A stretch of DNA of 64,000 nt, taken from positions 2,728,001-2,792,000 of the forward strand of contig NZ_QASA01000001.1 in the NCBI RefSeq assembly GCF_003340495.1. Direction: 5' to 3'. The notes below the pieces were generated by a model, which did not search any database, was not told where the DNA came from, and was given only the letters and a program-made list of their open reading frames with translations. A program made the translations under genes and the position numbers. Numbering within the stretch: the first letter of the stretch is position 1; the number at the start of each line of letters is the position of its first letter. Below, one piece after another: positions 16,240 through 26,400 of this stretch. This DNA is from Adhaeribacter pallidiroseus (GTDB lineage Bacteria > Bacteroidota > Bacteroidia > Cytophagales > Hymenobacteraceae).

Positions 16240-17685
16240 ATGAGTTCGCCAGTTTATGCCTCTAGTCGTGTGCCAAGCGCCTCAAACATGGTCAATAAAA
16301 AATTAACGGGACACGACCTGATGGAGTTAGGTTTTCCCGCCGGCAGATCTATTAATTTAGCTATCAGCCTCATGCAGAAACATTACGGTCACTTGTCTCC
16401 AGCGGCCCAGTTAGATGTACTCAGGCAAGCCTTACTGGCCCCAGATAAGTTTGTAACGCATACGGTACTGGGCGAAATTATTGCGGCTCTGGCCAAACAG
16501 CATCCAGAGCGGGGCGAAGTAACCTTGCACGTACAGCCAAAGCCTTACGCCGTATTTGGAGATAGCTTAATTGAAGCCGATGCTAAAGAACAAATGAATT
16601 TAGCGATGCGCTTGCCCGTAACGGTGCACGGCGCCTTAATGCCCGATACCCATAAAGGCCACGGTTTACCCATTGGCGGCGTTTTAGCTACCGCCGGTGT
16701 AGTTATTCCGTACGCCGTAGGCATGGACATTGCCTGCCGCATGCACTTTACGTTATATCCGGTGCCGGCAGCAGTGTTGGAGCAAAAAAAGCAACAATTC
16801 AAACAAATGCTGCAAGACCAAACCCGCTTTGGTGTAAATACCGGCTTTGAAAAACCCCGGGAGCACCGCGTTTTAGACCGGCCGGAGTTTAACCAAATTA
16901 AAATTTTACAGCAACTAAAAATGCGGGCCGCTCACCAACTGGGCAGCTCGGGTACCGGCAACCACTTTGTCGAGTTTGGGACTGTAACGCTAAACGCTAA
17001 CCAAAACAGCTTTAACTTACCCGCCGGAGAATATGTCGGCATTTTGTCGCATTCGGGCGCGCGTAGTTTAGGTAAAAACATTGCGGCTTATTATACGCAA
17101 ATTGCCATGGATACGTGCCGCTTACCCGTAGAAGCAAAATACCTGGCCTGGCTGGATTTGCAAACCCAGGCCGGTCAGGAATACTGGCTAGCCATGCAAA
17201 TTGCCAACGAATACGCCTTGGCTTGCCACGAGCAAATTCACGAGCGGTTAAGCGCCAGTTTCGGAGAAAAGCCGGTGGCCCGCGTAGATAGCCCGCATAA
17301 TTTTGCCTGGCAGGAACACTACCAAGGACAGGATGTAATTGTGCACCGGAAAGGGGCGGCTAAAGCCGCTGCCGGTATGGTTAACATCATACCGGGGTCC
17401 ATGACCCAGCCCGGTTACCTCGTTCAGGGACTTGGCAACAAAGCCGCCATGGATTCCTCGTCGCACGGGGCCGGACGGGCCTTGTCGGCTAAACAAGCGG
17501 CGCAGGTGCTGTATCAAACCGAGATGAACGGCCTGGTAAAAGCTTTTGGCGTGGAACTGATTGGCGGCAGCTTACAAGAATCGCCGATGGCTTATAAAAA
17601 TATGCATTACGTCATAGAAAGCCAGTTGCAGCAAGTAGAAGTATTAGGCACCTTTGCGCCCCGTATTGTGCGCATGGATCGTTAA
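16240..17685 (+). CDS. RtcB-family RNA ligase
   Basis: Protein of 481 residues. RtcB joins 2',3'-cyclic-phosphate (or 3'-phosphate) and 5'-OH RNA ends using GTP and Mn2+, in RNA repair. Seen motifs: PDTHKGHGLPIGG, then GMDIACRMH with the metal-ligand Cys (usual DIGCGM), GTGNHFVEF, LSHSGARSLG, SPHNFAWQE, IVHRKGAAKA, IIPGSM, and SSHGAGR, which holds the guanylylated His. All metal ligands appear present. The altered DIACRM and the ~70-residue N-terminal extension suggest a paralogous RtcB subgroup rather than the archetype. It has no archease neighbour. A leader unit with terminator lies immediately upstream. A TATATTTG lies only a few bases before the ATG and is probably not a functional promoter. 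Confidence 0.92.
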   Translation: MSSPVYASSRVPSASNMVNKKLTGHDLMELGFPAGRSINLAISLMQKHYGHLSPAAQLDVLRQALLAPDKFVTHTVLGEIIAALAKQHPERGEVTLHVQPKPYAVFGDSLIEADAKEQMNLAMRLPVTVHGALMPDTHKGHGLPIGGVLATAGVVIPYAVGMDIACRMHFTLYPVPAAVLEQKKQQFKQMLQDQTRFGVNTGFEKPREHRVLDRPEFNQIKILQQLKMRAAHQLGSSGTGNHFVEFGTVTLNANQNSFNLPAGEYVGILSHSGARSLGKNIAAYYTQIAMDTCRLPVEAKYLAWLDLQTQAGQEYWLAMQIANEYALACHEQIHERLSASFGEKPVARVDSPHNFAWQEHYQGQDVIVHRKGAAKAAAGMVNIIPGSMTQPGYLVQGLGNKAAMDSSSHGAGRALSAKQAAQVLYQTEMNGLVKAFGVELIGGSLQESPMAYKNMHYVIESQLQQVEVLGTFAPRIVRMDR

Positions 17686-17972
17686 AATAAATACGCGTTA
17701 TTTACATGTAGTTAACCCCCGGCCATATGAAACAGGCCGCAAAACAGGGGTTTACAAAATTGGCAATTTTACCAACTTACAACTGGGCTTAATTAAGAAA
17801 TTTTAAAATTTTAAGTATTTAGCTAAAATTTATTCGAACAAGTAGCAAAATAATTATTTTTTTGTCTAAAATTGAGTTTCCATGTATAACTCGGTGGTAA
17901 CCTATCCGTTTTATAATTATAGTATAATAGTAATTTTAACGGGCGGAGGCATTTAGCTGCTGTTTAAAGAAT

Positions 17973-18923
17973 ATGAAAATCGTTACCTTAACTATAAACC
18001 CGGCTTTAGACAAAAGCACGCACGTCGAAAAGTTTGAGCCGGAACATAAATTGCGTTGTGCCGCCCCTATTTTTGAACCCGGTGGCGGCGGAATTAACGT
18101 TACCCGGGCCATTCGCAATTTGGGGGGTGACTCCCTGGCTTACTACTTATCGGGGGGCGCCACCGGCCAGGTACTGCAACAATTACTCGATGACGAAGGC
18201 ATTACCCACATGCCTATTCCTTCGGTAAAATGGACCCGCGAAAATTTTTCGGTAACCGAAACCAGTACCGATAAACAATACCGCTTTGGGATGCCGGGCT
18301 CCGTTATTCCGGAATACGAGTGGCAATACAGCCTGATAAAATTAGAAAAAACGCTACCCAAACCCGAGTATATTGTGGCGAGCGGCTCGTTGCCCCGCGG
18401 CGTTCCCAACGATTTTTACGCCCGGGTAGCTACTATTGCCAAAAAAATCGGAGCGAAGTTAATACTAGATACCTCCGGCGAAGCTTTAATGCAGGCGGCT
18501 GGTATTGGCGTTTATTTACTAAAACCAAACCTGAACGAATTAGCCATGCTGGCCGGTAAAACCGATATCCAGGATGGTGAAATTGAACAATTTGGGAAAC
18601 AATTGCTGGCGAATGGCATGTGCGAAGTATTGGTGGTTTCTATGGGTGGGGAAGGCGCGATGTTGATTACCAAAGACCAGGTGGAACATATTCCGGCCCC
18701 GAAGGTAAAAACCCGCAGCACGGTAGGTGCCGGCGATAGCATGGTAGCCGGCTTAGTTTACAAATTGTCTTTAGGCTGGTCTTTAAGCGATTCGGTGAAA
18801 TACGGGGTGGCCGCCGGAGCCGCGGCGGTGATGTCGCCGGGTTCGGAGTTATGCCGCCGCGACGAAGTAGAAGAACTGTACAAATGGATTAAAGCGCAGA
18901 ATCTGGTAGTAACGAATGCGTAG
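17973..18923 (+). CDS. PfkB-family sugar kinase, 6-phosphofructokinase II / 1-phosphofructokinase type
   Basis: Protein of 316 residues of the ribokinase fold. The N-terminus MKIVTLTINPALDKS, then PGGGGINVTRAIRNLGG, is diagnostic of the PfkB/FruK branch. The ATP/anion-hole motif STVGAGDSMVAGLVY carries the catalytic Asp at about residue 255. A KPNLNEL segment precedes the nucleotide-binding region. Such enzymes phosphorylate fructose-6-phosphate or fructose-1-phosphate, or tagatose-6-phosphate. The sequence alone does not separate them, though the closeness to the E. coli Pfk-2 pattern favours fructose-6-phosphate. Monocistronic, ended by a strong terminator. Confidence 0.9.
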   Translation: MKIVTLTINPALDKSTHVEKFEPEHKLRCAAPIFEPGGGGINVTRAIRNLGGDSLAYYLSGGATGQVLQQLLDDEGITHMPIPSVKWTRENFSVTETSTDKQYRFGMPGSVIPEYEWQYSLIKLEKTLPKPEYIVASGSLPRGVPNDFYARVATIAKKIGAKLILDTSGEALMQAAGIGVYLLKPNLNELAMLAGKTDIQDGEIEQFGKQLLANGMCEVLVVSMGGEGAMLITKDQVEHIPAPKVKTRSTVGAGDSMVAGLVYKLSLGWSLSDSVKYGVAAGAAAVMSPGSELCRRDEVEELYKWIKAQNLVVTNA

Positions 18924-18940
18924 CTAACCGTAAAATTTAA

Positions 18941-18972
18941 AAAAAAGGCCGGAATCAAATCCGGCCTTTTTT
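18941..18972 (+). terminator. Rho-independent terminator after the PfkB-family gene
   Basis: Perfect stem AAAAAAGGCCGGA (18941-18953) with TCCGGCCTTTTTT (18960-18972), loop ATCAAA. Confidence 0.9.
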
Positions 18973-19156
18973 ATTGGCTACCCAGTCGGAAAAGGGCGTA
19001 CCGCATACGCCCTTCCCCCAAATCCAGCAAAGATCAAATAAAATTTAAAAAACTGGAAGGCAAAAGAGTGCCTGAAGAAGAATCAGGCTATAATCCACTT
19101 GGATATCCCTGATTTATCCGATAGATTACAAAACAATACGCTTACCCGATTTTAGC

Positions 19157-22100
19157 ATGACCGTAGAACAATACCTGCATATTATTACCCAACGCTACCA
19201 ACAAGGCAACGCCACCGAACATACTTTTCGGGGCGATTTACAACAACTGATCGAAAGTTTGGTACCGGAAATACGGGCCACCAACGAACCCAAACGGCAA
19301 ACCTGCGGCGCGCCCGATTACATTCTCACCCGAAAAGATATTCCGGTGGGTTTTATCGAAGCCAAAGACATCGGCGACAAAGATTTGAATGGCCAAAAGA
19401 AAACCGGCAACAAAGAACAGTTCGACCGCTACAAAGCTTCGCTGAACAACTTGCTGTTTACCGATTATTTAGATTTTCATTTGTACCGCGACGGGCAGTT
19501 TATTACCAAAATGGCCATTGCCGAAATCCAGCACGGCGTTATTGTGCCTTTACCCCAGAACTTTGCCGCTTTCATTAACTTACTCAAAGATTTTTGCACG
19601 CACATCGGGCAAACCATTAAAAGCTCCCGTAGGCTGGCCGAAATGATGGCCGGCAAAGCCCGTTTACTGGCCGAAGTAATTGAAAAAGCGTTGACCAGCG
19701 ACCAAAACTACGACCAGGACAGCACGCTGAAGGACCAGATGCAGGCGTTTAAGCAAATTTTGATTCATGATATTACCCCGCGGGGTTTTGCCGACGTGTA
19801 CGCCCAAACCATTGCGTACGGCATGTTTGCCGCCCGTTTGCACGATCCTACCTTGCCCACGTTCAGTCGCCAGGAAGCGGCCGAGTTGATACCGCGCTCG
19901 AACCCGTTTTTGCGCAAATTGTTTGGCTACATTGCCGGCCCCGACCTCGACGACCGCATTAAATGGATTGTGGATAGTTTGGTAGAAATATTTCTGGCCT
20001 GTAACGTCGAAGAATTGCTGCAAAACTACGGCAAAGCCACTAAAACCGAAGACCCGATAATTCATTTTTACGAGACGTTTCTGAGCGAGTACGACCCGGC
20101 TTTGCGCAAAGCGCGGGGCGTTTGGTACACGCCGCAGCCCGTGGTAAATTTTATTGTGCGGGCTGTAGACGATATTCTCAAAACCGAATTTAATTTACCG
20201 CAAGGCTTAGCCGACACCAGCAAGCTAAAAATAAAAAAAACCGTCGAAACCAAAGCCACCGCCGACCGCCGCTCGAAAGTAAAGCAGGAAACCATAGAGC
20301 AGGAAATACACCGGGTACAAATTCTGGACCCGGCCACCGGCACCGGCACTTTTCTGGCCGAAGTAGTAAAGCACATTCATAAAAAGTTTGCCGGGCAGCA
20401 AGGCATCTGGAGCAATTACGTGGAGAACCATTTGCTGCCCCGTTTGAACGGTTTTGAGTTGCTGATGGCCAGTTACGCCATGGCGCATTTAAAACTGGAT
20501 TTGTTGTTAACCGAAACCCATTACAAACCCACCCGCGACCAGCGTTTGCGGGTATACCTCACCAACAGCTTAGAAGAACACCACCCCGACACCGGCACCT
20601 TGTTCGCCAACTGGCTCAGCACCGAAGCCAACGAAGCCAACCACCTTAAACGCGATACGCCCGTCATGTGCGTCATCGGCAATCCGCCTTATAGCGGCGA
20701 AAGCGCGAACAAAGGCGATTGGATTATGAGTTTGATGGAAGATTATAAAAAAGAACCGGGCGGAAAAGAAAAATTAAAAGAGCAAAACTCAAAATTTATT
20801 AATGATGATTATGTTAAATTTTTGCGTTTTGGACAACATTTAATTGAAAAAAACGGTAGCGGAATTTTAGCATTTATTAACCCGCATGGTTTTTTAGATA
20901 ATCCAACTTTTAGAGGAATGCGCTGGAATTTGCTAAAAACTTATGATAAAATATATACCATTGATTTACATGGAAATGCAAAGAAAAAGAAAGTTGCACC
21001 CGATGGTACAGCGGACATAAACGTCTTTGATATTGAACAGGGTGTTTCAATTAATTTCTTTATTAAAACTGGAAAAAAAAAGGCAGATGAGCTAGGCCAA
21101 GTTTTTCATTTCGATTTGTTCGGAAGGCGCGAATTAAAATACAATTTCTTGTTAAACAATTCAATTAAATCAATTACGTTTAACAATTTCACACCTTTTC
21201 AAAACAATTACCTTTTCAAAAAAGTTGATAACACTTCTTTAAACAAATATAATGAAGGAATAAACCCAGTTACTTTATTTCAAATTAATGTTATGGGTTT
21301 TCAAACTCATAGAGACGACTTTGCAATTGATTTTAATAAAACTGAAATTCAAAAGAGAGCATCTGATCTACTAAACAAGAGTTTATCTAATGAAGAACTC
21401 TACAAAAAATACAAAATAAATGATAATAGAGATTGGAAACTATTTAAGGCACGAGCCGAAATTCAAAGTGATGTAAATTGGAATGAGAAAATTATTAATT
21501 GTGGCTACAGACCTTTTGATAACCGGCCTTGTTACTTTAGTTATGTTATGATGGATTATCCACGTAAAGAGTTAATTCAAAATGTTTTAAATAAAGACAA
21601 TTTATTACTTGGCATTGGAAGACAGGGTATGGCTGTAGGTGATATAGAATGGTGTCTTAGCATAGTATCAATATATCCAGTTGATGCAAATGTGTTTAGA
21701 AGAGGTGGTGTAAATCTTTTCCCTCTCTACCTCTATCCCAAATCCGACGGCCAGCAAAGCATCGAGCCATCCGCGGCCAGAAAGCCCAACTTAAACCCAA
21801 CCCTAGTGCAGCAAATTGCCGATAACTTAGGTTTAACCTTTACGCCCGAAAAAGAAACGGAAGGGGAAGTTTGTTTTGCCAACAGTTCCGACGTGCGGAC
21901 GGAGTTTAAAAACAGCTTCGCCCCGATTGATTTGCTGGATTATATTTACGCCGTCCTGCACAGCCCCACGTACCGCGAGAAATACAAAGAATTTTTAAAA
22001 ATTGACTTTCCGCGCGTCCCTTATCCCAAAAATCCAGACGTATTCTGGCAACTGGTAAAACTCGGCGGCGAGCTCCGGCAAATCCATTTACTCGAAAGTC

Positions 22101-22441
22101 CCGCGGTCGAAAATTATATCACCCAATACCCCGCCGATGGCAGCAACGTAGTCGATAAAGTCCGGTTTATACCTTACGCTTACGCCGAAACGCCTCCGGG
22201 CGAGGAACACCCGGATTATTTGGGCGATGTGTACATCAACGAAACCCAATACTTTGCCGGTGTGCCCACTTCGGCCTGGGAGTTTTACATTGGCGGCTAC
22301 CAGCCCGCTCAAAAATGGCTCAAAGACCGCAAAGGCCGCTCCTTAGATTTCGACGATATTCTGCATTATCAAAAAATAATCGTGGCCTTAGCTGAAACGA
22401 ACCGCCTGATGGCCGAAATCGAAAAAATAAGCTTTGAATAA
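19157..22441 (+). CDS. Single-chain restriction-modification enzyme (type ISP/IIG-like, no helicase)
   Basis: Protein of 1094 residues combining cleavage, methylation and recognition. The N-terminal PD-(D/E)xK nuclease is visible as GAPDYILTRK and VGFIEAKD (Asp54, Glu68, Lys70). A helical coupler follows to about residue 330. The gamma-class N6-adenine methylase has motif I LDPATGTGTFL (about 390-400) and motif IV NPPYSG (about 509-514). The C-terminal part from about 850 resembles the LlaBIII/ISP specificity domain and includes FIPYAYAETPPG. No superfamily 2 helicase motifs are present, so it is closer to type IIG than to true ISP. It forms a complete defence system alone. The segment 20750-21720 (residues ~531-855) is far more AT-rich than both ends, as if the target-recognition part had been exchanged. 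Confidence 0.88.
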   Translation: MTVEQYLHIITQRYQQGNATEHTFRGDLQQLIESLVPEIRATNEPKRQTCGAPDYILTRKDIPVGFIEAKDIGDKDLNGQKKTGNKEQFDRYKASLNNLLFTDYLDFHLYRDGQFITKMAIAEIQHGVIVPLPQNFAAFINLLKDFCTHIGQTIKSSRRLAEMMAGKARLLAEVIEKALTSDQNYDQDSTLKDQMQAFKQILIHDITPRGFADVYAQTIAYGMFAARLHDPTLPTFSRQEAAELIPRSNPFLRKLFGYIAGPDLDDRIKWIVDSLVEIFLACNVEELLQNYGKATKTEDPIIHFYETFLSEYDPALRKARGVWYTPQPVVNFIVRAVDDILKTEFNLPQGLADTSKLKIKKTVETKATADRRSKVKQETIEQEIHRVQILDPATGTGTFLAEVVKHIHKKFAGQQGIWSNYVENHLLPRLNGFELLMASYAMAHLKLDLLLTETHYKPTRDQRLRVYLTNSLEEHHPDTGTLFANWLSTEANEANHLKRDTPVMCVIGNPPYSGESANKGDWIMSLMEDYKKEPGGKEKLKEQNSKFINDDYVKFLRFGQHLIEKNGSGILAFINPHGFLDNPTFRGMRWNLLKTYDKIYTIDLHGNAKKKKVAPDGTADINVFDIEQGVSINFFIKTGKKKADELGQVFHFDLFGRRELKYNFLLNNSIKSITFNNFTPFQNNYLFKKVDNTSLNKYNEGINPVTLFQINVMGFQTHRDDFAIDFNKTEIQKRASDLLNKSLSNEELYKKYKINDNRDWKLFKARAEIQSDVNWNEKIINCGYRPFDNRPCYFSYVMMDYPRKELIQNVLNKDNLLLGIGRQGMAVGDIEWCLSIVSIYPVDANVFRRGGVNLFPLYLYPKSDGQQSIEPSAARKPNLNPTLVQQIADNLGLTFTPEKETEGEVCFANSSDVRTEFKNSFAPIDLLDYIYAVLHSPTYREKYKEFLKIDFPRVPYPKNPDVFWQLVKLGGELRQIHLLESPAVENYITQYPADGSNVVDKVRFIPYAYAETPPGEEHPDYLGDVYINETQYFAGVPTSAWEFYIGGYQPAQKWLKDRKGRSLDFDDILHYQKIIVALAETNRLMAEIEKISFE

Positions 22442-22485
22442 CTGTAAACATACTTTAATAAGTTATAAGTGCCGGATAATGTATA

Positions 22486-23214
22486 ATGCTAGAAATAAGA
22501 AGAATTTTATTTGTAAGTACGCTTTTATGTATTCTCTCCTGTAATTCAGAAAAGAAAGAGGTAAAAGAGTCTGATACAGAAATCCAATCAAATTCCAATG
22601 CTCAACAAAGTAATTACCAATTAGGCGTAAATACAACGGATAAAAAGGCATTAGAAAGAAAACAGCTATTTAACCTTTTTCTTAAAAAGTTTAACAGGGT
22701 TTCCCTTCCATATAAATATAAGTGGACGAGCGATACGGAAAGAATTAGCTTTTCGGAAAACGCAAAGCTGAACAAGAATTCAGCCGACACCTTGTTTGCA
22801 AGAACTGATTATTTTAGTGAAACGTATTGTTACGGTTTTCTTTCCGATACCTCTAAATTTTATGCACTCCTTTACTTCTTTCCAGCTGACGATTATTACC
22901 CTGTTTTAGCTACTTATACCAAATCAGGAGATTTCATAAACCAAGAGCCTCTTACTGTTAATGGGTGCGGTTCTGATTGCGGCCTTCGTTATTGTTCCCA
23001 AACGGTGGTACTCGATAAAAACCTGTTTATCAAAAGTACAGACTCTATAAGATATGATTTCCATTGCGATGATGAAGGGAATCCTATGAAAGACAGCGGT
23101 TTATCAATTGTCGAATTGAAATCCGGACAATTAAATAAAAATGGCAAGATTGATATGGGAAAAGAAATACGGTCAGAAAAAAGACTTCTTACAACACTAT
23201 CTAAAGATCAATAA
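22486..23214 (+). CDS. Lipoprotein of unknown function
   Basis: Protein of 242 residues with a lipoprotein signal (LFVSTLLCILSCNSEKK, lipobox Cys at about residue 20) followed by a Ser/Gln/Asn-rich linker. The mature domain has several Cys, including GCGSDCGLRYC, and aromatic beta-like strands (FYALLYFFPADDYYPVLATY). No family recognised. It starts 44 bases after the restriction-modification gene on the same strand but is not obviously functionally linked. Its AT-rich codon use matches the accessory genes. Confidence 0.75.
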   Translation: MLEIRRILFVSTLLCILSCNSEKKEVKESDTEIQSNSNAQQSNYQLGVNTTDKKALERKQLFNLFLKKFNRVSLPYKYKWTSDTERISFSENAKLNKNSADTLFARTDYFSETYCYGFLSDTSKFYALLYFFPADDYYPVLATYTKSGDFINQEPLTVNGCGSDCGLRYCSQTVVLDKNLFIKSTDSIRYDFHCDDEGNPMKDSGLSIVELKSGQLNKNGKIDMGKEIRSEKRLLTTLSKDQ

Positions 23215-23244
23215 ATTGTTTTTTAGATAGTATTTTTTGCGTAA

Positions 23245-23380
23245 GTCCGATACTTTTTATATCTAAATTCTGGGGTCTCTGGTATAGCACAAAGCCGGAG
23301 TTTGTGTTTTCACAAACGACTTTAAGCGTTTCTGGCCTAAGCCCCATACTTATTACGTCTAAATTCTGGAGTCTCCTGTA
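23245..23380. repeat. Imperfect 40-base direct repeat
   Basis: Copies at 23245-23284 and 23341-23380 match at 32 of 40 positions and share the core TCTAAATTCTGG. They lie in the gap between convergent genes, separated by 56 bases. Origin unknown. Confidence 0.6.
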
Positions 23381-23416
23381 GTGCTGCTAGTGTTTATTTA
23401 GTTATAACCCCGAGTA

Positions 23417-23460
23417 AAAATAAAACCCGGCAAGCCCAAAAGCCTACCGGGTTTTATTTT
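23417..23460. terminator. Bidirectional terminator between convergent genes
   Basis: Stem AAAATAAAACCCGG (23417-23430) with CCGGGTTTTATTTT (23447-23460), 14 perfect pairs, 16-base loop, T-rich on both strands. Confidence 0.85.
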
Positions 23461-23468
23461 TTAAATTT

Positions 23469-26400
23469 TTATTTTTTTATAAACCGCATTGTTTGTTGTT
23501 TGTCCTTACCGGTTACCCGCATTGCGTATAAACCCGGCAAAAGCTGGCCCACGGAAAATTCCAGTTTGCCCGGAGCTAATACCCGGTGGGAGTTGTGGCT
23601 TACCGGTCTGCCGTTGGCATCCACAATAGTAGTAGTTATCCCGGTTGCGGGTATTTTTAAAGCTACGGTAAATTTATCTGTTACCGGATTGGGGTATAAG
23701 CTGGTAATCACCTCCTGCTCTGCTTCGGCCGGCAAAGGGCTTAATTGCTGTTCAGTGCCGGCGGCTGGCAATACTTCTATGGCGGCCACATTGGCCTTAT
23801 CTACCACCGAAATAAAGTTTAAATTTAAAAATCCGTCGGTTACGGTTATGTTTTTAGAGGCAATCACGGCGGTTTGCGCTCCGCCGGCGACAGCGTAAAT
23901 ATCAAAATCAGTCAGCCAGATATTCTCTTCGACGGTTACGTTAAACTTTCTTTTTCCGGGGGCGGTGAAGAACAATTCCGCGAAATGCAGCTTTACCTGG
24001 TACGTACCGTTATTTACCGGAATCTGGTAGCTGAACTGGCCTCCGGTATTCGTGGCCCTACGGTTATTCTGGTACAGCAGATCGTCGGTAGTATTCGCCA
24101 CCGGCACCAAGGCGGTAGATACACTGGTAGCTCCCTTAAAATAAGCATCGGCGCTAAAGTTACCCGGCGTAGCCGCTACAGCTTCTCCCCCGGCGTTCAG
24201 GCGTACCGTACTGGCCACCGCCGGACCCACGGTAATCGCAACGGTTTGGGGCGCTGAGGTTTGACAGCCCCAGGTAACGGTAAAAGTAAAAGCATCGGTA
24301 CCGGTATAATTGGCTTCGGGCGTATACGTCCGCTGGGCGCCCGAACCGGTTACAGTACCGTGTTTGGGCAGGGTCACTAGTTGGTACGATAGAGGCGCAG
24401 CGCCCGAACCGGTTAAAGTTATTTGTTTGGCTGTATTCAGGGCCGTAGTTAAACTTTGACTATTGGCCACCGGGGTATTTTTTTGAAAAATTAAACTGCC
24501 CAGCGGCGTTCTACCCTCCGTAGGTCCGTTTAAATGGTGCAGAATAGTATGTTTTCCTTGCGGGGTAATTTTAAAAATCGTACCGTTAAAGTGTTGGCCT
24601 CCACCACTGGTTAAACCGTAAAAGTTGCCTTGCTTATCCATGATCAAGCTGCCGTGCGGATTAGCGCCATCGTTGTACTGGTCCGTCATATATTTAAGAA
24701 TGCTTATCTGGCCGGTAGGCGTAAACCGGAAAATAGTACCAAAGCCGTTTTTACCTCCGCGGGCGGTCATGCCGTAAAAATTACCATCCTTGCCTAATAC
24801 CAGGCTGCCGGTAGGTAAATCACCGTGGTCAAACTGGTAAAAAGAATGCAATTTTGTAAACTGGCCTTTTGATGTTACCCGAAAGAAAGTACCGGTATTG
24901 TAATCACCCCCTACGTTCGTCAGGCCATAAAAATTACCATCGCGGCCTTTTACCAAATTACCGCGCGGTGAAGAACCATCGGCGTAGTTATCCAGGCTGT
25001 GCACTACTTCGTACGAGCCCGCGGGCGTAACCCGGAAAATAACCCCGGCTAGGAGGTGGCCGCCGGCGTTGGTCATGCCGTAATAATAACCATCTTGGCC
25101 GTCTACTAAACTGCCCCAGGGCGAGTAACCCGTATCGTCGTTTTGGAAAGAATACAATACTGTAAAGTTTCCTTTAGGCGTCATCCGGAAATAAGTGCCG
25201 CTGCCATTTGCCCCGCCGTGGCGGGCCAGGCCGTAAAAGTTGCCGTCTTTTCCCAGCAATAAGTCGCCGACCGGATGCCCGCCATCGTTAACGTCATCTA
25301 AAGACCGTAAAATCTTATAAGAGCCATCCGCGCACAACCGGAAAATAGTACCGAAATTATAAGTGCCGCCCCATTCGGTCATGCCGTAAAAAAAGCCATC
25401 GGGGCCTTGCACCAAACTACCCTGGGGAGCTACGCCTCCAAAAGTACCCGGCAAGGCTACTAAAATTTTAAAATTTTTACCGTTGGGGAGTATTCGGTAA
25501 ATGGTACCATCATTTTGCGGGCCACCTATCTCGTTCATGCCGTACAGATAACCGTCGGCTCCTTGCACCAAACCACTCGCCCTGCCGCCCTCTTCCGCCG
25601 GCGAAAAAGCGTGCAAAGCCCGCACGGTGCCACGCGGCGTTACCTGATAAATCGTTCCGTTAAACCAATCGCCCCCGTTCATGGTGGTGCCGTACAAGTT
25701 CCCGTCTTTGCCCAGCATTAAACTTCTTTTGGGCGTATTGCCAACCGCATCGAAACCATAATGATGGATTACCTGATACTTGCCGGTGGATGTTATGCGG
25801 TAAATGGTACCGCTGTAATTATCGCCCCCGTACGATGTAACCCCGTAAAAATTGCCATCCGGGTGTTTTACCAGGCTACCAATTGGCGTGCCGCCGGTAG
25901 CCCTTTCGAAAGAATGTAAAAGCGTGAAGGTGCCAGATGGTGTTATTTTAAAAATGGTACCCAGTTCGTAGGCGCCGTAACTAGTAGTTACGCCGTAAAA
26001 GTTACCGTCATTACCCAGCACCAAATTGCCACTCGGCCAACCTCCCCGCGACGTACCGTTAAAATGGTGCAGCACCGTATAAGTGCCCGTTGGGGTAAGT
26101 TTAAATATTGTACCTTTATCAAAAGTACCGCCGTAGTGCGTCATCCCGTAAAAGTTGCCATCCGGCGCTTGCAGTAAATCACCATAAGGCCGGTAGCCAT
26201 CGTTCCGCGTAAAGTTGTAAATAACGGAATACTCGCCCGCCGGAGTCATTTTAAAAGCTACGCCGGGTACAGCCCCATTACTCATCAGTCCACCCGAAGA
26301 AGTCAGGCCGTAAAAACTACCATCAGCCGCTTGAATCAGATTGTTTCCATCGGCGGGGGTACCGTCGTAACCAGCAAAATCATGCAAGATAGTAATTTTA

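Noticed and set aside
16222-16240. TATATTTG just before the rtcB-like ATG as a promoter
   Set aside because: Its partner TTTG is only about 13 bases upstream and transcription would start at or inside the start codon.
23500-25721. Several plus-strand open frames inside the GloVer gene
   Set aside because: They mirror the highly repetitive minus-strand gene and have no coding character of their own.
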